A stretch of 64,000 nt of DNA from JBFMGD01 sp040751775. Its GTDB lineage: Bacteria; Bacillota; Dethiobacteria; DTU022. The translations under genes were made by a program, and so were the position numbers. The stretch's first letter is position 1. Each line of letters begins with the position of its first letter. The notes beneath the pieces were generated by a model, which did no database searches, was not told where the DNA came from, and saw nothing but the letters and a program-made list of their open reading frames with translations. Of this stretch, positions 26,148 to 35,274 are shown in pieces. The DNA lies in contig JBFMGD010000009.1 in NCBI GenBank assembly GCA_040751775.1, positions 7,515 through 71,514 of the forward strand. Direction: 5' to 3'.

Positions 26148-26762
26148 TTGCATTACAAGGGATTGGCGTCGTCCTTTGAAGGAGTGCCTGCTGCAGGAAC
26201 AAAAGATAAAATTCTCAGAGTGGCGCGTGACTTAATCGCGGAAAAAGGGATTCACAAGACCTCTCTTGCGGCCATTGCGGAGAAAGCGGGGATAAGCCGC
26301 GGCACGTTGTTCTACTATTTCCCGAGCAAACAGAGCCTTCTTTACCAGATCATGGAGAGTAGCTTTCAAGATGTTACCGATCAGATTATTGGAGCAATCG
26401 ATGCCGCAACGCCGGAAGATAAGCCTGAGGCAATTATTTACCTGGCCCTTTCTTATATCGGGGAAGCCCGATCTCTCAATCAAACCAATTTTCACCTTTT
26501 TCAGGAGGCGATCAGTGAGGATGAGATATTAAAAAACCGGTTTCAAGAAAGTTACCGAAACTGGCAGGAGCTGATTGCCCGTCACCTCCAGGAATATTTC
26601 CCGCATACTACTGCTCACACCAGCCCTCAAATAATGAGCTCGCTAATCCTGGCTATAATTGACGGGATCAGTATCCAGGCGCTGCTGGATTATGCGCCTG
26701 TGAATTACCGGCATATTGCCCGGCTTATAGCCGGCCTTTTTAGAGAAGATGCCGGGGTTTAA
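26148..26762 (+). CDS. TetR-family transcriptional repressor
   Basis: A 204-residue regulator. The N-terminal HTH is textbook: TKDKILRVARDLIAEKGIHKTSLAAIAEKAGISRGTLFYYFPSKQSLLYQIM (read in pieces). The C-terminal ligand-binding part is all-helical without an identifiable ligand. The start TTG 26148 follows AAGGAGG; the upstream in-frame TTG 26121 lies within the operator. The gene is probably autoregulated, and the saccharopine-dehydrogenase-like gene 30 bases downstream is likely under the same control. Confidence 0.9.
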   Translation: MHYKGLASSFEGVPAAGTKDKILRVARDLIAEKGIHKTSLAAIAEKAGISRGTLFYYFPSKQSLLYQIMESSFQDVTDQIIGAIDAATPEDKPEAIIYLALSYIGEARSLNQTNFHLFQEAISEDEILKNRFQESYRNWQELIARHLQEYFPHTTAHTSPQIMSSLILAIIDGISIQALLDYAPVNYRHIARLIAGLFREDAGV

Positions 26763-26792
26763 AGTTACAATAAAAAGGAGGATCCAGGCCAA

Positions 26793-27908
26793 GTGAAGAT
26801 TGTTGTGTTGGGCGGTGCGGGCGATATGGGCTCGGAAGCAGTGCGTGATTTAATTCAGTCTACCGATGTTGAACAGGTGACTATTGCAGACCGAAATGTC
26901 AAAGCGGCAGAAAAACTGGCCGTTGAACTTGGCGGCGAGCGGCTTGCGGTCGAGGAGGTGGATGCGACCTCTCACCAAGATCTCGTCCGTGTGCTTAAAG
27001 GCCACTCAGCGGCGGCGGGGGCGTTAGGCCCATTTTACCGGTTTGAAAAGCCAATTGTGGAGGCGGCTCTCGATGCGGGAGTAAACTACGTCAGTATTTG
27101 TGATGATCACGACGCCGCCGCGGCTGTTCTGGATCTGGACGCACTAGCCCGGGAAAGAGGTTTGAAAATACTGACCGGGTTGGGTTGGACACCCGGTTTG
27201 AGCAACATCCTGGCGCGTAAGGGCTACGAGGAGCTGGATCAGGCGCAAAGAATTCAGGTATACTGGGCCGGCAGCGCAGGCGATTCGGAAGGCCTAGCAG
27301 TAATCATGCACACTATTCATATATTCACCGGGATGGTCACCTCTTTCCAGGATGGCCGGCTTATAGAGGTAAAAGCCGGTTCGGATAAGGAGATCGTGCA
27401 GTTCCCGGCGCCTCTGGATCGGGTGCAGACTTTTCATCTGGGACATCCGGAGCCGGTAACCCTGCCTTGTTACCTGGAAGGGTTGCAGGAGGTTACTCTA
27501 AAGGGAGGGTTGGCCGAGAATTACTTAAACAGCCTGTCCAAACTGGTGGTGGCTTTGAAACTGACTAACAGTATAAGCAAAAAACAGCGTCTGGCAAATG
27601 TTCTTAAAAAAGTGCTGCCGCTGTTTCCAGTTAATCAGAAAAGGTGTTATTCCGGCATCCGGGTTGATATTACCGGTATATTAGACAATAAAAAGAAGGT
27701 TATTTCCTACACCGCCGTGGACCATATGCGCCGTTTGACCGGAATTCCCTTAAGCATAGGTGCCTATTTGATGGCTAAGGGTGAAATTTCTCGCCTCGGA
27801 GTCTACGGACCGGAAGCACAAGGGGCAATTGCCCCGGATAGATTCTTGCATGAACTGGCACTCCGGGAAGTCCGGGTGGAACGTTATGAAAACTGTTTGA
27901 GTGAGTAG
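26793..27908 (+). CDS. Saccharopine dehydrogenase-family NAD(P) oxidoreductase
   Basis: A 371-residue protein with an N-terminal Rossmann motif GGAGDMG at residues 7-13 and the family's middle part (GVNYVSICDDHDAA, GLGWTPGLSNILARKG). Such proteins include lysine-forming and carboxynorspermidine-type dehydrogenases, but many members are of unknown substrate. GTG start behind AAAAGGAGG. It sits in an operon with the TetR gene and ends before a terminator at 27984. I see no substrate clue beyond that. Confidence 0.8.
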   Translation: MKIVVLGGAGDMGSEAVRDLIQSTDVEQVTIADRNVKAAEKLAVELGGERLAVEEVDATSHQDLVRVLKGHSAAAGALGPFYRFEKPIVEAALDAGVNYVSICDDHDAAAAVLDLDALARERGLKILTGLGWTPGLSNILARKGYEELDQAQRIQVYWAGSAGDSEGLAVIMHTIHIFTGMVTSFQDGRLIEVKAGSDKEIVQFPAPLDRVQTFHLGHPEPVTLPCYLEGLQEVTLKGGLAENYLNSLSKLVVALKLTNSISKKQRLANVLKKVLPLFPVNQKRCYSGIRVDITGILDNKKKVISYTAVDHMRRLTGIPLSIGAYLMAKGEISRLGVYGPEAQGAIAPDRFLHELALREVRVERYENCLSE

Positions 27909-27983
27909 GTTCCAGCGCCGTCGGCGTTACCGGTAGCGCAGGCACACTCTACCTTGGACAGACATGAATTAATCTAGACCTAT

Positions 27984-28014
27984 CCCCCGTTTAATAATTG
28001 ACGGGGGTTTTTTT
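27984..28014 (+). terminator. Terminator of the tetR operon
   Basis: CCCCCGT and ACGGGGG pair around a 10-nt loop, followed by seven T. The remaining sequence from 27909 to 28211 shows no gene; a small GGTGTCC/GGACACC hairpin lies near 28091-28106. Confidence 0.88.
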
Positions 28015-28211
28015 GTTGGAGTGACCGTGATCCGTCTGCAGAAAGCCGGTGCAAAACTTACGATTGATGGTGTAAATTGCCCGTTCTACCCTGGAGGTGT
28101 CCCGGACACCAGCCAAAGTGAATAGCCGCGCTTTTTGGCCGGATCAAGATCGCAGGTTATAATCAGGGTTAGCTCTGCAGGGCAGCGGTTTATTTGGAAG
28201 GAGGTGATAAT

Positions 28212-28436
28212 ATGGCGGTTACATCGACACCCCTAATTTCCCGGATGCAATTACGGCTGAGCGTGGGATTTGACGGCAGCGGCAATCCGGTCATGCGTAC
28301 CCGTTCCTATGCCAATATTAAACCGGGTGCTTCCGACGAAGCTGTTTTTGAGACGGGGCAAAATCTGGCCGATTTCCAGGAGCATACGCTGGAAGCCATT
28401 CGCAGGGTTGATGAATTCGAACTGGAAGAAGAGTAA
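28212..28436 (+). CDS. DUF1659-type small protein
   Basis: A 74-residue protein matching the DUF1659 family by its pattern LRLSVGFDGSGNPVMRTRSYANIKPGASDEAVF and the acidic end RRVDEFELEEE. The function is unknown. ATG 28212 behind GGAAGGAGGTG. It is paired 38 bases upstream of a DUF2922 gene, a pairing common in Bacillota. Confidence 0.75.
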   Translation: MAVTSTPLISRMQLRLSVGFDGSGNPVMRTRSYANIKPGASDEAVFETGQNLADFQEHTLEAIRRVDEFELEEE

Positions 28437-28474
28437 TCCCTTCAGCTCATTATTATTGGAAAGGAGGTAGTCAA

Positions 28475-28693
28475 ATGAGTGCGACTCTGCAGCTGATATT
28501 CCGCAATACCGCCGGGCGGAATGTAACGCTTTCGGTACCGGACGCCCTTGAGGATCTGGATAGCGAAGTTGTCGGCAGCGTCATGGCTGACATTCTAAGC
28601 CGGAACATTTTTCACACTACCGGAGGCGATTTACAGGAACGAGTCAGAGCTCAACTGGTGACCCGTGAAGTAAACACCCTCGTTGAGTATTGA
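28475..28693 (+). CDS. DUF2922-type small protein
   Basis: A 72-residue protein resembling DUF2922: an N-terminal strand LQLIFRNTAGRNVTLSVPDA, a helix with VGSVMADILSRNIF, and an end with REVNTLVEY. Function unknown. Preceded by AAAGGAGGT and followed directly by a terminator, so it forms a two-gene transcript with the DUF1659 gene. Confidence 0.75.
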   Translation: MSATLQLIFRNTAGRNVTLSVPDALEDLDSEVVGSVMADILSRNIFHTTGGDLQERVRAQLVTREVNTLVEY

Positions 28694-28699
28694 TTAAAT

Positions 28700-28723
28700 A
28701 AGGCGCCCCGCGGGGCGCCTTTA
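28700..28723 (+). terminator. Terminator after the DUF2922 gene
   Basis: A perfect palindrome, AGGCGCCCC with GGGGCGCCT, and three T only. Strong hairpin, weak T-run. Confidence 0.7.
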
Positions 28724-28802
28724 AAAAATGATGATTTTTGAACCAACCGTTCGAACCCTTCATAGTCTGTAGTAGCAGTAAAATTATGAAGGAGAGAAAG
28801 AG

Positions 28803-29861
28803 ATGGAAAAAAAAGTCAAGCTCAGCCGGAAATGCCGTCATGGGCTTTTAAAAAAACCGAATGTAGTGGGAGTCGGGGTGGGATATCGCGAAAAAGAGGG
28901 CAAAAGAACCGAAAATAAATCGATCGTTGTATTCGTTACTGAGAAAGTGGCGCGTCATGAGCTCAGGAATACGGAACTGGTGCCCCCAACGTTAAAGGGC
29001 CGGCAGGTTGATGTAATAGAAATCGGTGAAATTCGCCTGTTGGATGAGGAAGAAGAGCCGCATGAACGGAAAAATGGCACGGTTACGGCAACCCCTGATC
29101 ATCTAAAACGTTACCGCCCTGCTCCCGGCGGTGTGAGTATCGGCCATTATAAAATTACCGCGGGTACACTCGGCGCGGTAGTGCGTGATAAGCGCAGCGG
29201 CGCACGCTTGATTCTTTCCAACAATCATGTTTTAGCCAACACCTCATCCGGCAATGATGGCCGGGCTTCCATCGGGGACGCGGTACTGCAGCCGGGCGTG
29301 TATGACGGCGGCAAGGAAAGTAATGATCTAATCGGACGCCTTGCACGGTTTATTCCGATGCAGCGCACTTTATTCCGTTCAGAGTGTGCCACTGCCGCGG
29401 CATGGGAACGCGCAGTAAACAGGTTTCTCTCCCTGGTACGCCCGCAGTACCAAATCACTTTACAGCGTGAAAATGAGAAAGGCAACCTGGTAGACGCCGC
29501 CCTGGCTGCTCCGCTCCAGGAAACCGATCTTTCCGATGAAGTTCTGGGATTGGGCAAAATTATGGGTGTGGCCGAGGCTTATCTGGGGCAGCAGATCTCA
29601 TTCAGCGGCAGGACCAGCGGGTTGGTGAGCGGTAAAGTGATTGCAGAAGATGTCAGCCTGTATATCACGATGAATCCCGGGGAACATGTTTTATTTGATG
29701 ATCAGCTCATTACTACGGCTGTATCTCGCCCCGGGGACAGCGGGTCACTGGTTATGGATCGAAATAACAAGGCTGTCGGGCTTCTTTTTGCCGGATCGGA
29801 TAAGGTTAGCATCTGTAATCGAATCAATAATGTTTGCCGCTTGCTCGACATTGAGTTTTAA
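28803..29861 (+). CDS. Trypsin-like (S1-fold) serine protease, apparently cytoplasmic
   Basis: A 352-residue protein without signal peptide or membrane segment. The N-terminal ~75 residues form a domain with NVVGVGVGYREKEG and KSIVVFVTEKV, seen in a bacterial trypsin-like family. The protease part shows a likely triad: His142 in LSNNHVLAN, Asp231 in NLVDAALA, and Ser313 in RPGDSGS. A ~90-residue insertion lies between His and Asp. ATG after GAAGGAGAG. The gene is alone, followed 87 bases later by the patatin. The target is unknown. Confidence 0.78.
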   Translation: MEKKVKLSRKCRHGLLKKPNVVGVGVGYREKEGKRTENKSIVVFVTEKVARHELRNTELVPPTLKGRQVDVIEIGEIRLLDEEEEPHERKNGTVTATPDHLKRYRPAPGGVSIGHYKITAGTLGAVVRDKRSGARLILSNNHVLANTSSGNDGRASIGDAVLQPGVYDGGKESNDLIGRLARFIPMQRTLFRSECATAAAWERAVNRFLSLVRPQYQITLQRENEKGNLVDAALAAPLQETDLSDEVLGLGKIMGVAEAYLGQQISFSGRTSGLVSGKVIAEDVSLYITMNPGEHVLFDDQLITTAVSRPGDSGSLVMDRNNKAVGLLFAGSDKVSICNRINNVCRLLDIEF

Positions 29862-29948
29862 GTTTCGGGGATAATCTAAAAAAAGGGAAGTAGGTTTAAA
29901 GCAGAGAATAGAACAGCATTGATTATATTCCGGAAAGGACAGGGCTTA

Positions 29949-30743
29949 ATGAATATCGGCCTTGCTTTAAGCGGTGGTGCAGCCCGTGGTATTGCGCATA
30001 TCGGGGTGTTAAAATATCTTGAAGAAATCAACGTCCGACCCGTCCGCATTGCAGGAACCAGCGCCGGAAGCATTGTCGCCTCTTTCTATTGTGCCGGTAT
30101 TTCTGTTGACGAAATTGAAAGAATCGTTCTGGGCCTTACCTGGAAGGATGTAATCAAGCTTGGCTTGCCCCGGATGGGGTTGATAAACTCTGAATTGCTG
30201 GAGAAGTTTGTAGAGTTTCATATTGGTAAAGTTACTTTTGCTCAACTGAAGATTCCCCTGACGGTGAACGCGGTCGATCTAATCAGCGGGGAAGAGGTAA
30301 TCATGGAAAGCGGTCCAGTAGCCACGGCGGTTCAGGCCAGTTGTGCCATTCCGGGTATATTTACCCCTGTCTGCCTTGGAAACCGGCTTCTGGTGGACGG
30401 CGGTCTGTTAAATAATGTTCCGGTAAAGCTGCTGCACGATAAGGGGGTTGATTATTTAATCGCCGTTGATATTAATGCGCAGAGACCGCTTTTGGATGAT
30501 CCGCAGAATATTTTTGATGTCCTGGCCCAATCTTTTTATATCGTCCAAAAAAGCCGTGATTTGCTCAGCCGCGAGTATGCCGATTTAATCGTGGAACCGG
30601 TTTTAGGGGATATCGCCTTTTGGGATATTACCAGGGCGGAAGAGTTGATGCAACGGGGTTATGAAGCCTGCCGTGCAAGCATGGCTGCAGCCAAAACGGC
30701 TAAAAAAAGAAACCGATTCATCAGCTGGCTCGGTTTCCGTTAA
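29949..30743 (+). CDS. Patatin-like phospholipase
   Basis: A 264-residue patatin/RssA-type serine hydrolase. Oxyanion loop GGAARG, nucleophile elbow GTSAG and the dyad aspartate in VDGGLLNN are present, so it should be an active lipid acyl hydrolase. No signal peptide. The frame is open from 29919, but the family starts at ATG 29949 (MNIGLALSGG). Physiological lipid unknown. Confidence 0.9.
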   Translation: MNIGLALSGGAARGIAHIGVLKYLEEINVRPVRIAGTSAGSIVASFYCAGISVDEIERIVLGLTWKDVIKLGLPRMGLINSELLEKFVEFHIGKVTFAQLKIPLTVNAVDLISGEEVIMESGPVATAVQASCAIPGIFTPVCLGNRLLVDGGLLNNVPVKLLHDKGVDYLIAVDINAQRPLLDDPQNIFDVLAQSFYIVQKSRDLLSREYADLIVEPVLGDIAFWDITRAEELMQRGYEACRASMAAAKTAKKRNRFISWLGFR

Positions 30744-30810
30744 CATTTGGGATTTGCGGTGCGCCTGAGCATGCAAAGCGCTAAAATAACCTAAGCGAGA
30801 GGGAGATAAT

Positions 30811-31437
30811 ATGAATCTAAACTTCATGGAAGCCGTACAAGCCCGGCGCAGCATACGCAAGTTTACGGATCAACCGGTGCCTCGTGCAATGCTTGAGCAG
30901 ATTCTGGAAGCCGCCCGGCTGGCTCCCTCAGGCACAAATCGCCAGCCCTGGCGGTTTGTCCTGCTTACCGAAGCTTCAGAAAGACGTAGGTTAACCGGCG
31001 CGGTGCTGCAGACATTTGTTACCGCGGCACCGGCGCTTTTCGTCTGCTGCCTGGACCTGAAAGCCTTTACCCGGAGCGGTGTGGCAGCAAGGCTAGAAGA
31101 GTTGGTAGACGCAGGTGTTTTCTCCCGGGAGGATCTGTCTGTTATTTACGGGAGCGGTATCCCCGAAAAGGTGGAAGATGTAAAAATATCCGCTTTCACC
31201 TACCTGGATCTGGGTATAGCCGTCGAGCATATGGCCTTGCAGGCGGCAAGTTTAGGCCTCGGCAGCTGCTGGGTGCGCCTTTTCAATCCGGCTCAAGTTC
31301 GTGAAGTACTGGGGCTTCCGCCTGATATAAAAGTAGCGGCCCTGTTGCCGGTCGGTTATCCCGCCCAGGATCCGCCGCCCAGGCCGCGTCTCTCACTGGA
31401 GGAGTTGCTTTTGCAGCCGAACTGGCAGCAGAGCTAG
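30811..31437 (+). CDS. Nitroreductase-family flavoprotein
   Basis: A 208-residue FMN-dependent nitroreductase-fold protein with the N-terminal RRSIRKFTDQPVPR, the APSGTNRQPWRFV FMN-binding motif and LGLGSCWVRLFNP near the end. This family reduces nitro groups, quinones or flavin-linked substrates; which one cannot be told. GAGGGAG precedes the ATG. Convergent with nifJ. Confidence 0.88.
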   Translation: MNLNFMEAVQARRSIRKFTDQPVPRAMLEQILEAARLAPSGTNRQPWRFVLLTEASERRRLTGAVLQTFVTAAPALFVCCLDLKAFTRSGVAARLEELVDAGVFSREDLSVIYGSGIPEKVEDVKISAFTYLDLGIAVEHMALQAASLGLGSCWVRLFNPAQVREVLGLPPDIKVAALLPVGYPAQDPPPRPRLSLEELLLQPNWQQS

Positions 31438-31450
31438 TGGGTTTGGGTAA

Positions 31451-31482
31451 AGAGGCCGCGTTCTTCCGCGGCCTCTTGCTTT
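31451..31482. terminator. Terminator between nitroreductase and nifJ
   Basis: AGAGGCCGCG pairs with CGCGGCCTCT around a short TTCTTC loop, with T-rich sequence after it on the plus strand. It can serve both convergent genes. Confidence 0.75.
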
Positions 31483-31488
31483 TACTTT

Positions 31489-34400
31489 TTATGACTGGGC
31501 AAGTTGTTTGTACGTTTCCAGTCGATTTTTGGCTTCTCGTTCCGCTTTCCGGAAAAGCTCTTCTGCACTGTCAGGAAACTCGTTAAACAATGCCCGGAAG
31601 CGTACTTCATTCATCAGGAAGCCTCGCAGTTCCTCTTTCGGCTCTTTCGAATCGAGGCTGAAGGGGTTTTTACCCTCCAAAGCCAGAAGGGGGTTAAACC
31701 GGTAAAGCGGCCAGTAGCCCGATTCCACCGCCAGTTTCCCTTCTCGCTGGCTTAAGCCCATGTTGATGCCGTGGGCGATACAAGGGGAGTAGGCAATAAT
31801 AATAGACGGTCCGGGATAGCTTTCCGCCTCCACCAGCGCTTTTATCAAGTGATTTTTATTGGCCCCCATTGATACCGAAGCCACATAGACGTAGCCGTAG
31901 CTCATGGCCATCATGCCCAAATCCTTTTTCCGGGTTTTCTTCCCCGTTGCCGCAAATTTAGCAATCGCCGCGGTAGGAGTGGATTTGGATGATTGGCCTC
32001 CAGTATTCGAATAGACTTCAGTATCCATGACAAGCAGATTTACGTCGGCCCCGGTGGAGATAACGTGGTCCAGGCCGCCGAAACCGATATCGTATGCCCA
32101 ACCGTCCCCTCCGATAATCCAGATTGAACGCTTCGGCAGCAGCTCCGCCAGATTCCGAATTTGCTCCAGGACCGGACGCAGTTCACCGGATGCCTGTTTA
32201 ATCGCCGGTTCCAGCAGCGCGTTAATCCGGTCAGCTGCCTGCAGGGAGGGCTCGCCCTGGTCTTTATCTTTAACCCATTGTTGAAAAACAGCTTGCAACT
32301 CCGGTTTGAGCGCCAGCGTGAGTGCTTTTTCTACCAAGCCGGTCAGCACATCCCGTTGCTGCGTTACAGCCAGGTAGTAGCCGTACCCGAATTCGGCATT
32401 ATCTTCAAAAAGCGAACTGGCCCAGGCCGGTCCCCTTCCCCTGTCATCCAGGGTATAGGGGACTGTTGGGGCATTGCCGCCGTAAATTGAAGAGCAGCCG
32501 GTGGCATTGGCCACGATCATCCGGTTGCCGAACATTTGCGTGACAACCTTAATATAAGGGGTCTCGCCGCATCCGGCGCAGGCCCCGGAATACTCGAATA
32601 GCGGTTTGCGGAACTGGCTGCCCCGCACGGTGTTCGGAGCAATATCCAGCTCCAGCTTAGGCAGATTTTCTGCAAAGCGGAAATTGGCGTCTTCTACAGC
32701 GGCAACCTCGTCCAGAGATTTCATCTCTAGCGGCGGTTCTTTGGCCGGGCAGATATCAACGCAGTTACCGCAACCGGTACAGTCCAGCGGCGAGATCTGG
32801 ATCCGGTACTGCAAGCCGGCGGTATCTTTTCCGCTGCCTTCTTTGGTAATGAAATTTTCCGGCGCGCCGGTCAGGTCTGCCGGACGGGCCAGATAAGGCC
32901 GGATCGCAGCGTGCGGGCAGACAAAAGAACACTGGTTACACTGAATACAGTGTTCCGGATTCCACACGGGAACCTGTACGGCGATGCCGCGCTTCTCGTA
33001 ACGGGTGGTCCCGGTTGGGACGGTGCCGTCGGGGCTAAATGCGCTGACCGGGAGTTTGTCTCCCTTGAGCTCGATCATCGGATAAATCACTTCGCGCACA
33101 TATTCAGGCGCTTCCTCCGGCGTAAATACAGCCCCGGTTTCAGCCCCGGCCCAATCGGCGGGGTAGTTTATCTCCTCCAGCGCCTCGATGCTCTTCCGGA
33201 TGGCTGCCGTATTCTTTTCAATCACTTTTGCGCCTTTTTTACCATATGATTTTTGGATCATCTTTTCGATCTGCGCAAAAGCCAGTTCGGTATCGATTAC
33301 CTGCGACACTTTAAAGAACGCCGCCTGCATGATCACGTTAATCCGGGTACCCAGCCCCAGTTCTTCCGCGATTTTGAATGCGTCAATATTATAAAACTTC
33401 AGTCTCTTACCGGCAATGATTCGTTTAACGGCAGCCGGCAGGCGCTCCGCCATCTCTTCGACAGACCAGTTGGAGTTAAGCAAAAACACCCCGCTGTCTT
33501 TGATTCCTTCCAGTACTGCATAACGGGTCATGTAGGACGGGTTATGGCAGGCGACGAAATCAGCCTGGTCGATCAGATAAGGTGATTGAATCGGTTCCGG
33601 CCCAAACCGCAGGTGGGATACCGTAATGCCGCCCGATTTTTTAGAGTCGTACACAAAGTAGCCTTGCGCGTAAAGATCGGTATTGTTCCCAATAATGATA
33701 ATGCTGTTCTTGTTAGCCCCTACTGTGCCGTCTGAACCGAGGCCGTAGAACTTGCCTCGAAATACTCCGGCCGGAGCGGTATCAAGGGGTTCTTTAACCT
33801 CCAGCGAGGTGCCGGTAACATCATCGTTGATCCCGACTGTAAAGTGATTCTTAGGCTGGTCTTTTTTCAGGTTGTCTAAAACGGCTTTGACCATTGGCGG
33901 GCTGAATTCCTTGGAGCCAAGTCCGTAGCGTCCACCGATGACAAGGGGGTTTTTTTGATTTTCCATTAAAGTGGTACAGATATCCTGGTAGAGCGGTTCT
34001 CCGGGAGCGCCCGGTTCCTTGGTGCGGTCCAGGACAGCGATCCGCTTGCAGGATCGCGGTAACGCTGCCAGGAAGTGTTCATAGGAGAATGGCCGGAAGA
34101 GGCGCACCTTTACCAGCCCTACCTTTTCTCCTTTTTGGACCAGGTAGTTAACCGTTTCTTCCACTGTATCACATGCTGAACCCATACAGATAATCACATT
34201 TTCAGCATCCGGCGCGCCGGTATAATCAAACAAATTATATCGGCGACCGGTGATCTGGTATAGTTGTTTGAATACCCCGGAAACGATTTCGGGAACAGCC
34301 AGGTAATAGGTGTTGGCCGCTTCCCGGCCCTGGAAGTAGGTATCGGGGTTCTGGGCGGTGCCGCGCTGATGGGGGTGCAGAGGGCTTAATGCCCGGCTCC

Positions 34401-35016
34401 TGAATGCTTCGATTGCCTCCCAGTCCACTACCTTCCTGATATCTTCGTAATCGATCAGTTCGATTTTTTGCACTTCATGCGATGTGCGGAACCCGTCAAA
34501 AAAGTGAATAAACGGTACTCGCGCTTTTAAAGTACTGAGGTGGGCCGCCAACCCGAGGTCCATTACTTCCTGGACGGAAGCCGCCGCGAGCATGGCAAAG
34601 CCGGTTTGACGGGCAGCCATCACGTCGGAATGATCTCCGAATATAGAAAGGGCGTGCGTGGACAGGGCCCTGGCGGAAACGTGAAATACCGTTGGCAATA
34701 GCTCTCCCGCGATTTTAAACATGTTCGGAATCATCAACAGCAGCCCCTGGGATGCTGTAAATGTGGTGGTAAGCGCGCCGGTGACAAGTGAACCGTGCAC
34801 CGCCCCCGCCGCTCCGGCTTCCGATTGCATGGTGGCGATGCGCAGTGTTTGCCCGAAAAGATTCTTTTTACCGTAAGCAGCCCAATCATCGCAGGTTTCT
34901 GCCATCGGGGAAGACGGTGTGATCGGGTATATCGCCGCCACATCACTGAGGGCATAAGCGCTATAGGCCGCTGCTGTGTTGCCGTCAAGGGTATCGGTTT
35001 TTGCTTTTTTAGACAT
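31489..35016 (-). CDS. nifJ: Pyruvate:ferredoxin (flavodoxin) oxidoreductase
   Basis: Oxidises pyruvate with CoA to acetyl-CoA, CO2 and reduced ferredoxin, using thiamine diphosphate and three 4Fe-4S clusters. The single chain has the domains in the usual order: the pyruvate/TPP domain (YPITPSSPMAE), a transketolase-C-like part, an EKR linker, a 2x4Fe-4S ferredoxin domain (CIQCNQCSFVCP, CTGCGNCVDICP) and the TPP-binding domain (GACAGCGETPY, GGDGWAYDIGFGGLDH, NTGGQSSKSTPT). ATG 35016 follows GGAGGAAT; GTG 35031 overlaps that site. 1175 residues, normal. The central enzyme of pyruvate metabolism in an obligate anaerobe. Confidence 0.97.
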   Translation of the reverse strand: MSKKAKTDTLDGNTAAAYSAYALSDVAAIYPITPSSPMAETCDDWAAYGKKNLFGQTLRIATMQSEAGAAGAVHGSLVTGALTTTFTASQGLLLMIPNMFKIAGELLPTVFHVSARALSTHALSIFGDHSDVMAARQTGFAMLAAASVQEVMDLGLAAHLSTLKARVPFIHFFDGFRTSHEVQKIELIDYEDIRKVVDWEAIEAFRSRALSPLHPHQRGTAQNPDTYFQGREAANTYYLAVPEIVSGVFKQLYQITGRRYNLFDYTGAPDAENVIICMGSACDTVEETVNYLVQKGEKVGLVKVRLFRPFSYEHFLAALPRSCKRIAVLDRTKEPGAPGEPLYQDICTTLMENQKNPLVIGGRYGLGSKEFSPPMVKAVLDNLKKDQPKNHFTVGINDDVTGTSLEVKEPLDTAPAGVFRGKFYGLGSDGTVGANKNSIIIIGNNTDLYAQGYFVYDSKKSGGITVSHLRFGPEPIQSPYLIDQADFVACHNPSYMTRYAVLEGIKDSGVFLLNSNWSVEEMAERLPAAVKRIIAGKRLKFYNIDAFKIAEELGLGTRINVIMQAAFFKVSQVIDTELAFAQIEKMIQKSYGKKGAKVIEKNTAAIRKSIEALEEINYPADWAGAETGAVFTPEEAPEYVREVIYPMIELKGDKLPVSAFSPDGTVPTGTTRYEKRGIAVQVPVWNPEHCIQCNQCSFVCPHAAIRPYLARPADLTGAPENFITKEGSGKDTAGLQYRIQISPLDCTGCGNCVDICPAKEPPLEMKSLDEVAAVEDANFRFAENLPKLELDIAPNTVRGSQFRKPLFEYSGACAGCGETPYIKVVTQMFGNRMIVANATGCSSIYGGNAPTVPYTLDDRGRGPAWASSLFEDNAEFGYGYYLAVTQQRDVLTGLVEKALTLALKPELQAVFQQWVKDKDQGEPSLQAADRINALLEPAIKQASGELRPVLEQIRNLAELLPKRSIWIIGGDGWAYDIGFGGLDHVISTGADVNLLVMDTEVYSNTGGQSSKSTPTAAIAKFAATGKKTRKKDLGMMAMSYGYVYVASVSMGANKNHLIKALVEAESYPGPSIIIAYSPCIAHGINMGLSQREGKLAVESGYWPLYRFNPLLALEGKNPFSLDSKEPKEELRGFLMNEVRFRALFNEFPDSAEELFRKAEREAKNRLETYKQLAQS

Positions 35017-35274
35017 CACGTATTCCTCCACTATTTCGAATTTTGGAAGTTGTTTAAACGTTGTTTCTCTATTATTCTTACCTGATTTATATTACCACTT
35101 CAGCTCGCAATTCTCAACTAACGGATCGGCAATTCACGACTAATTCTTAAAGCCATATGATCCAGTTTGTTTCCATATATAGGCTTGATTAATTATCCGT
35201 GTGGTTGAATTGACATAATCTCAAAGAAGGATTTGTTTTTTCAGTAAAGAAATTAACAGCAGAACAGTGTCGTA

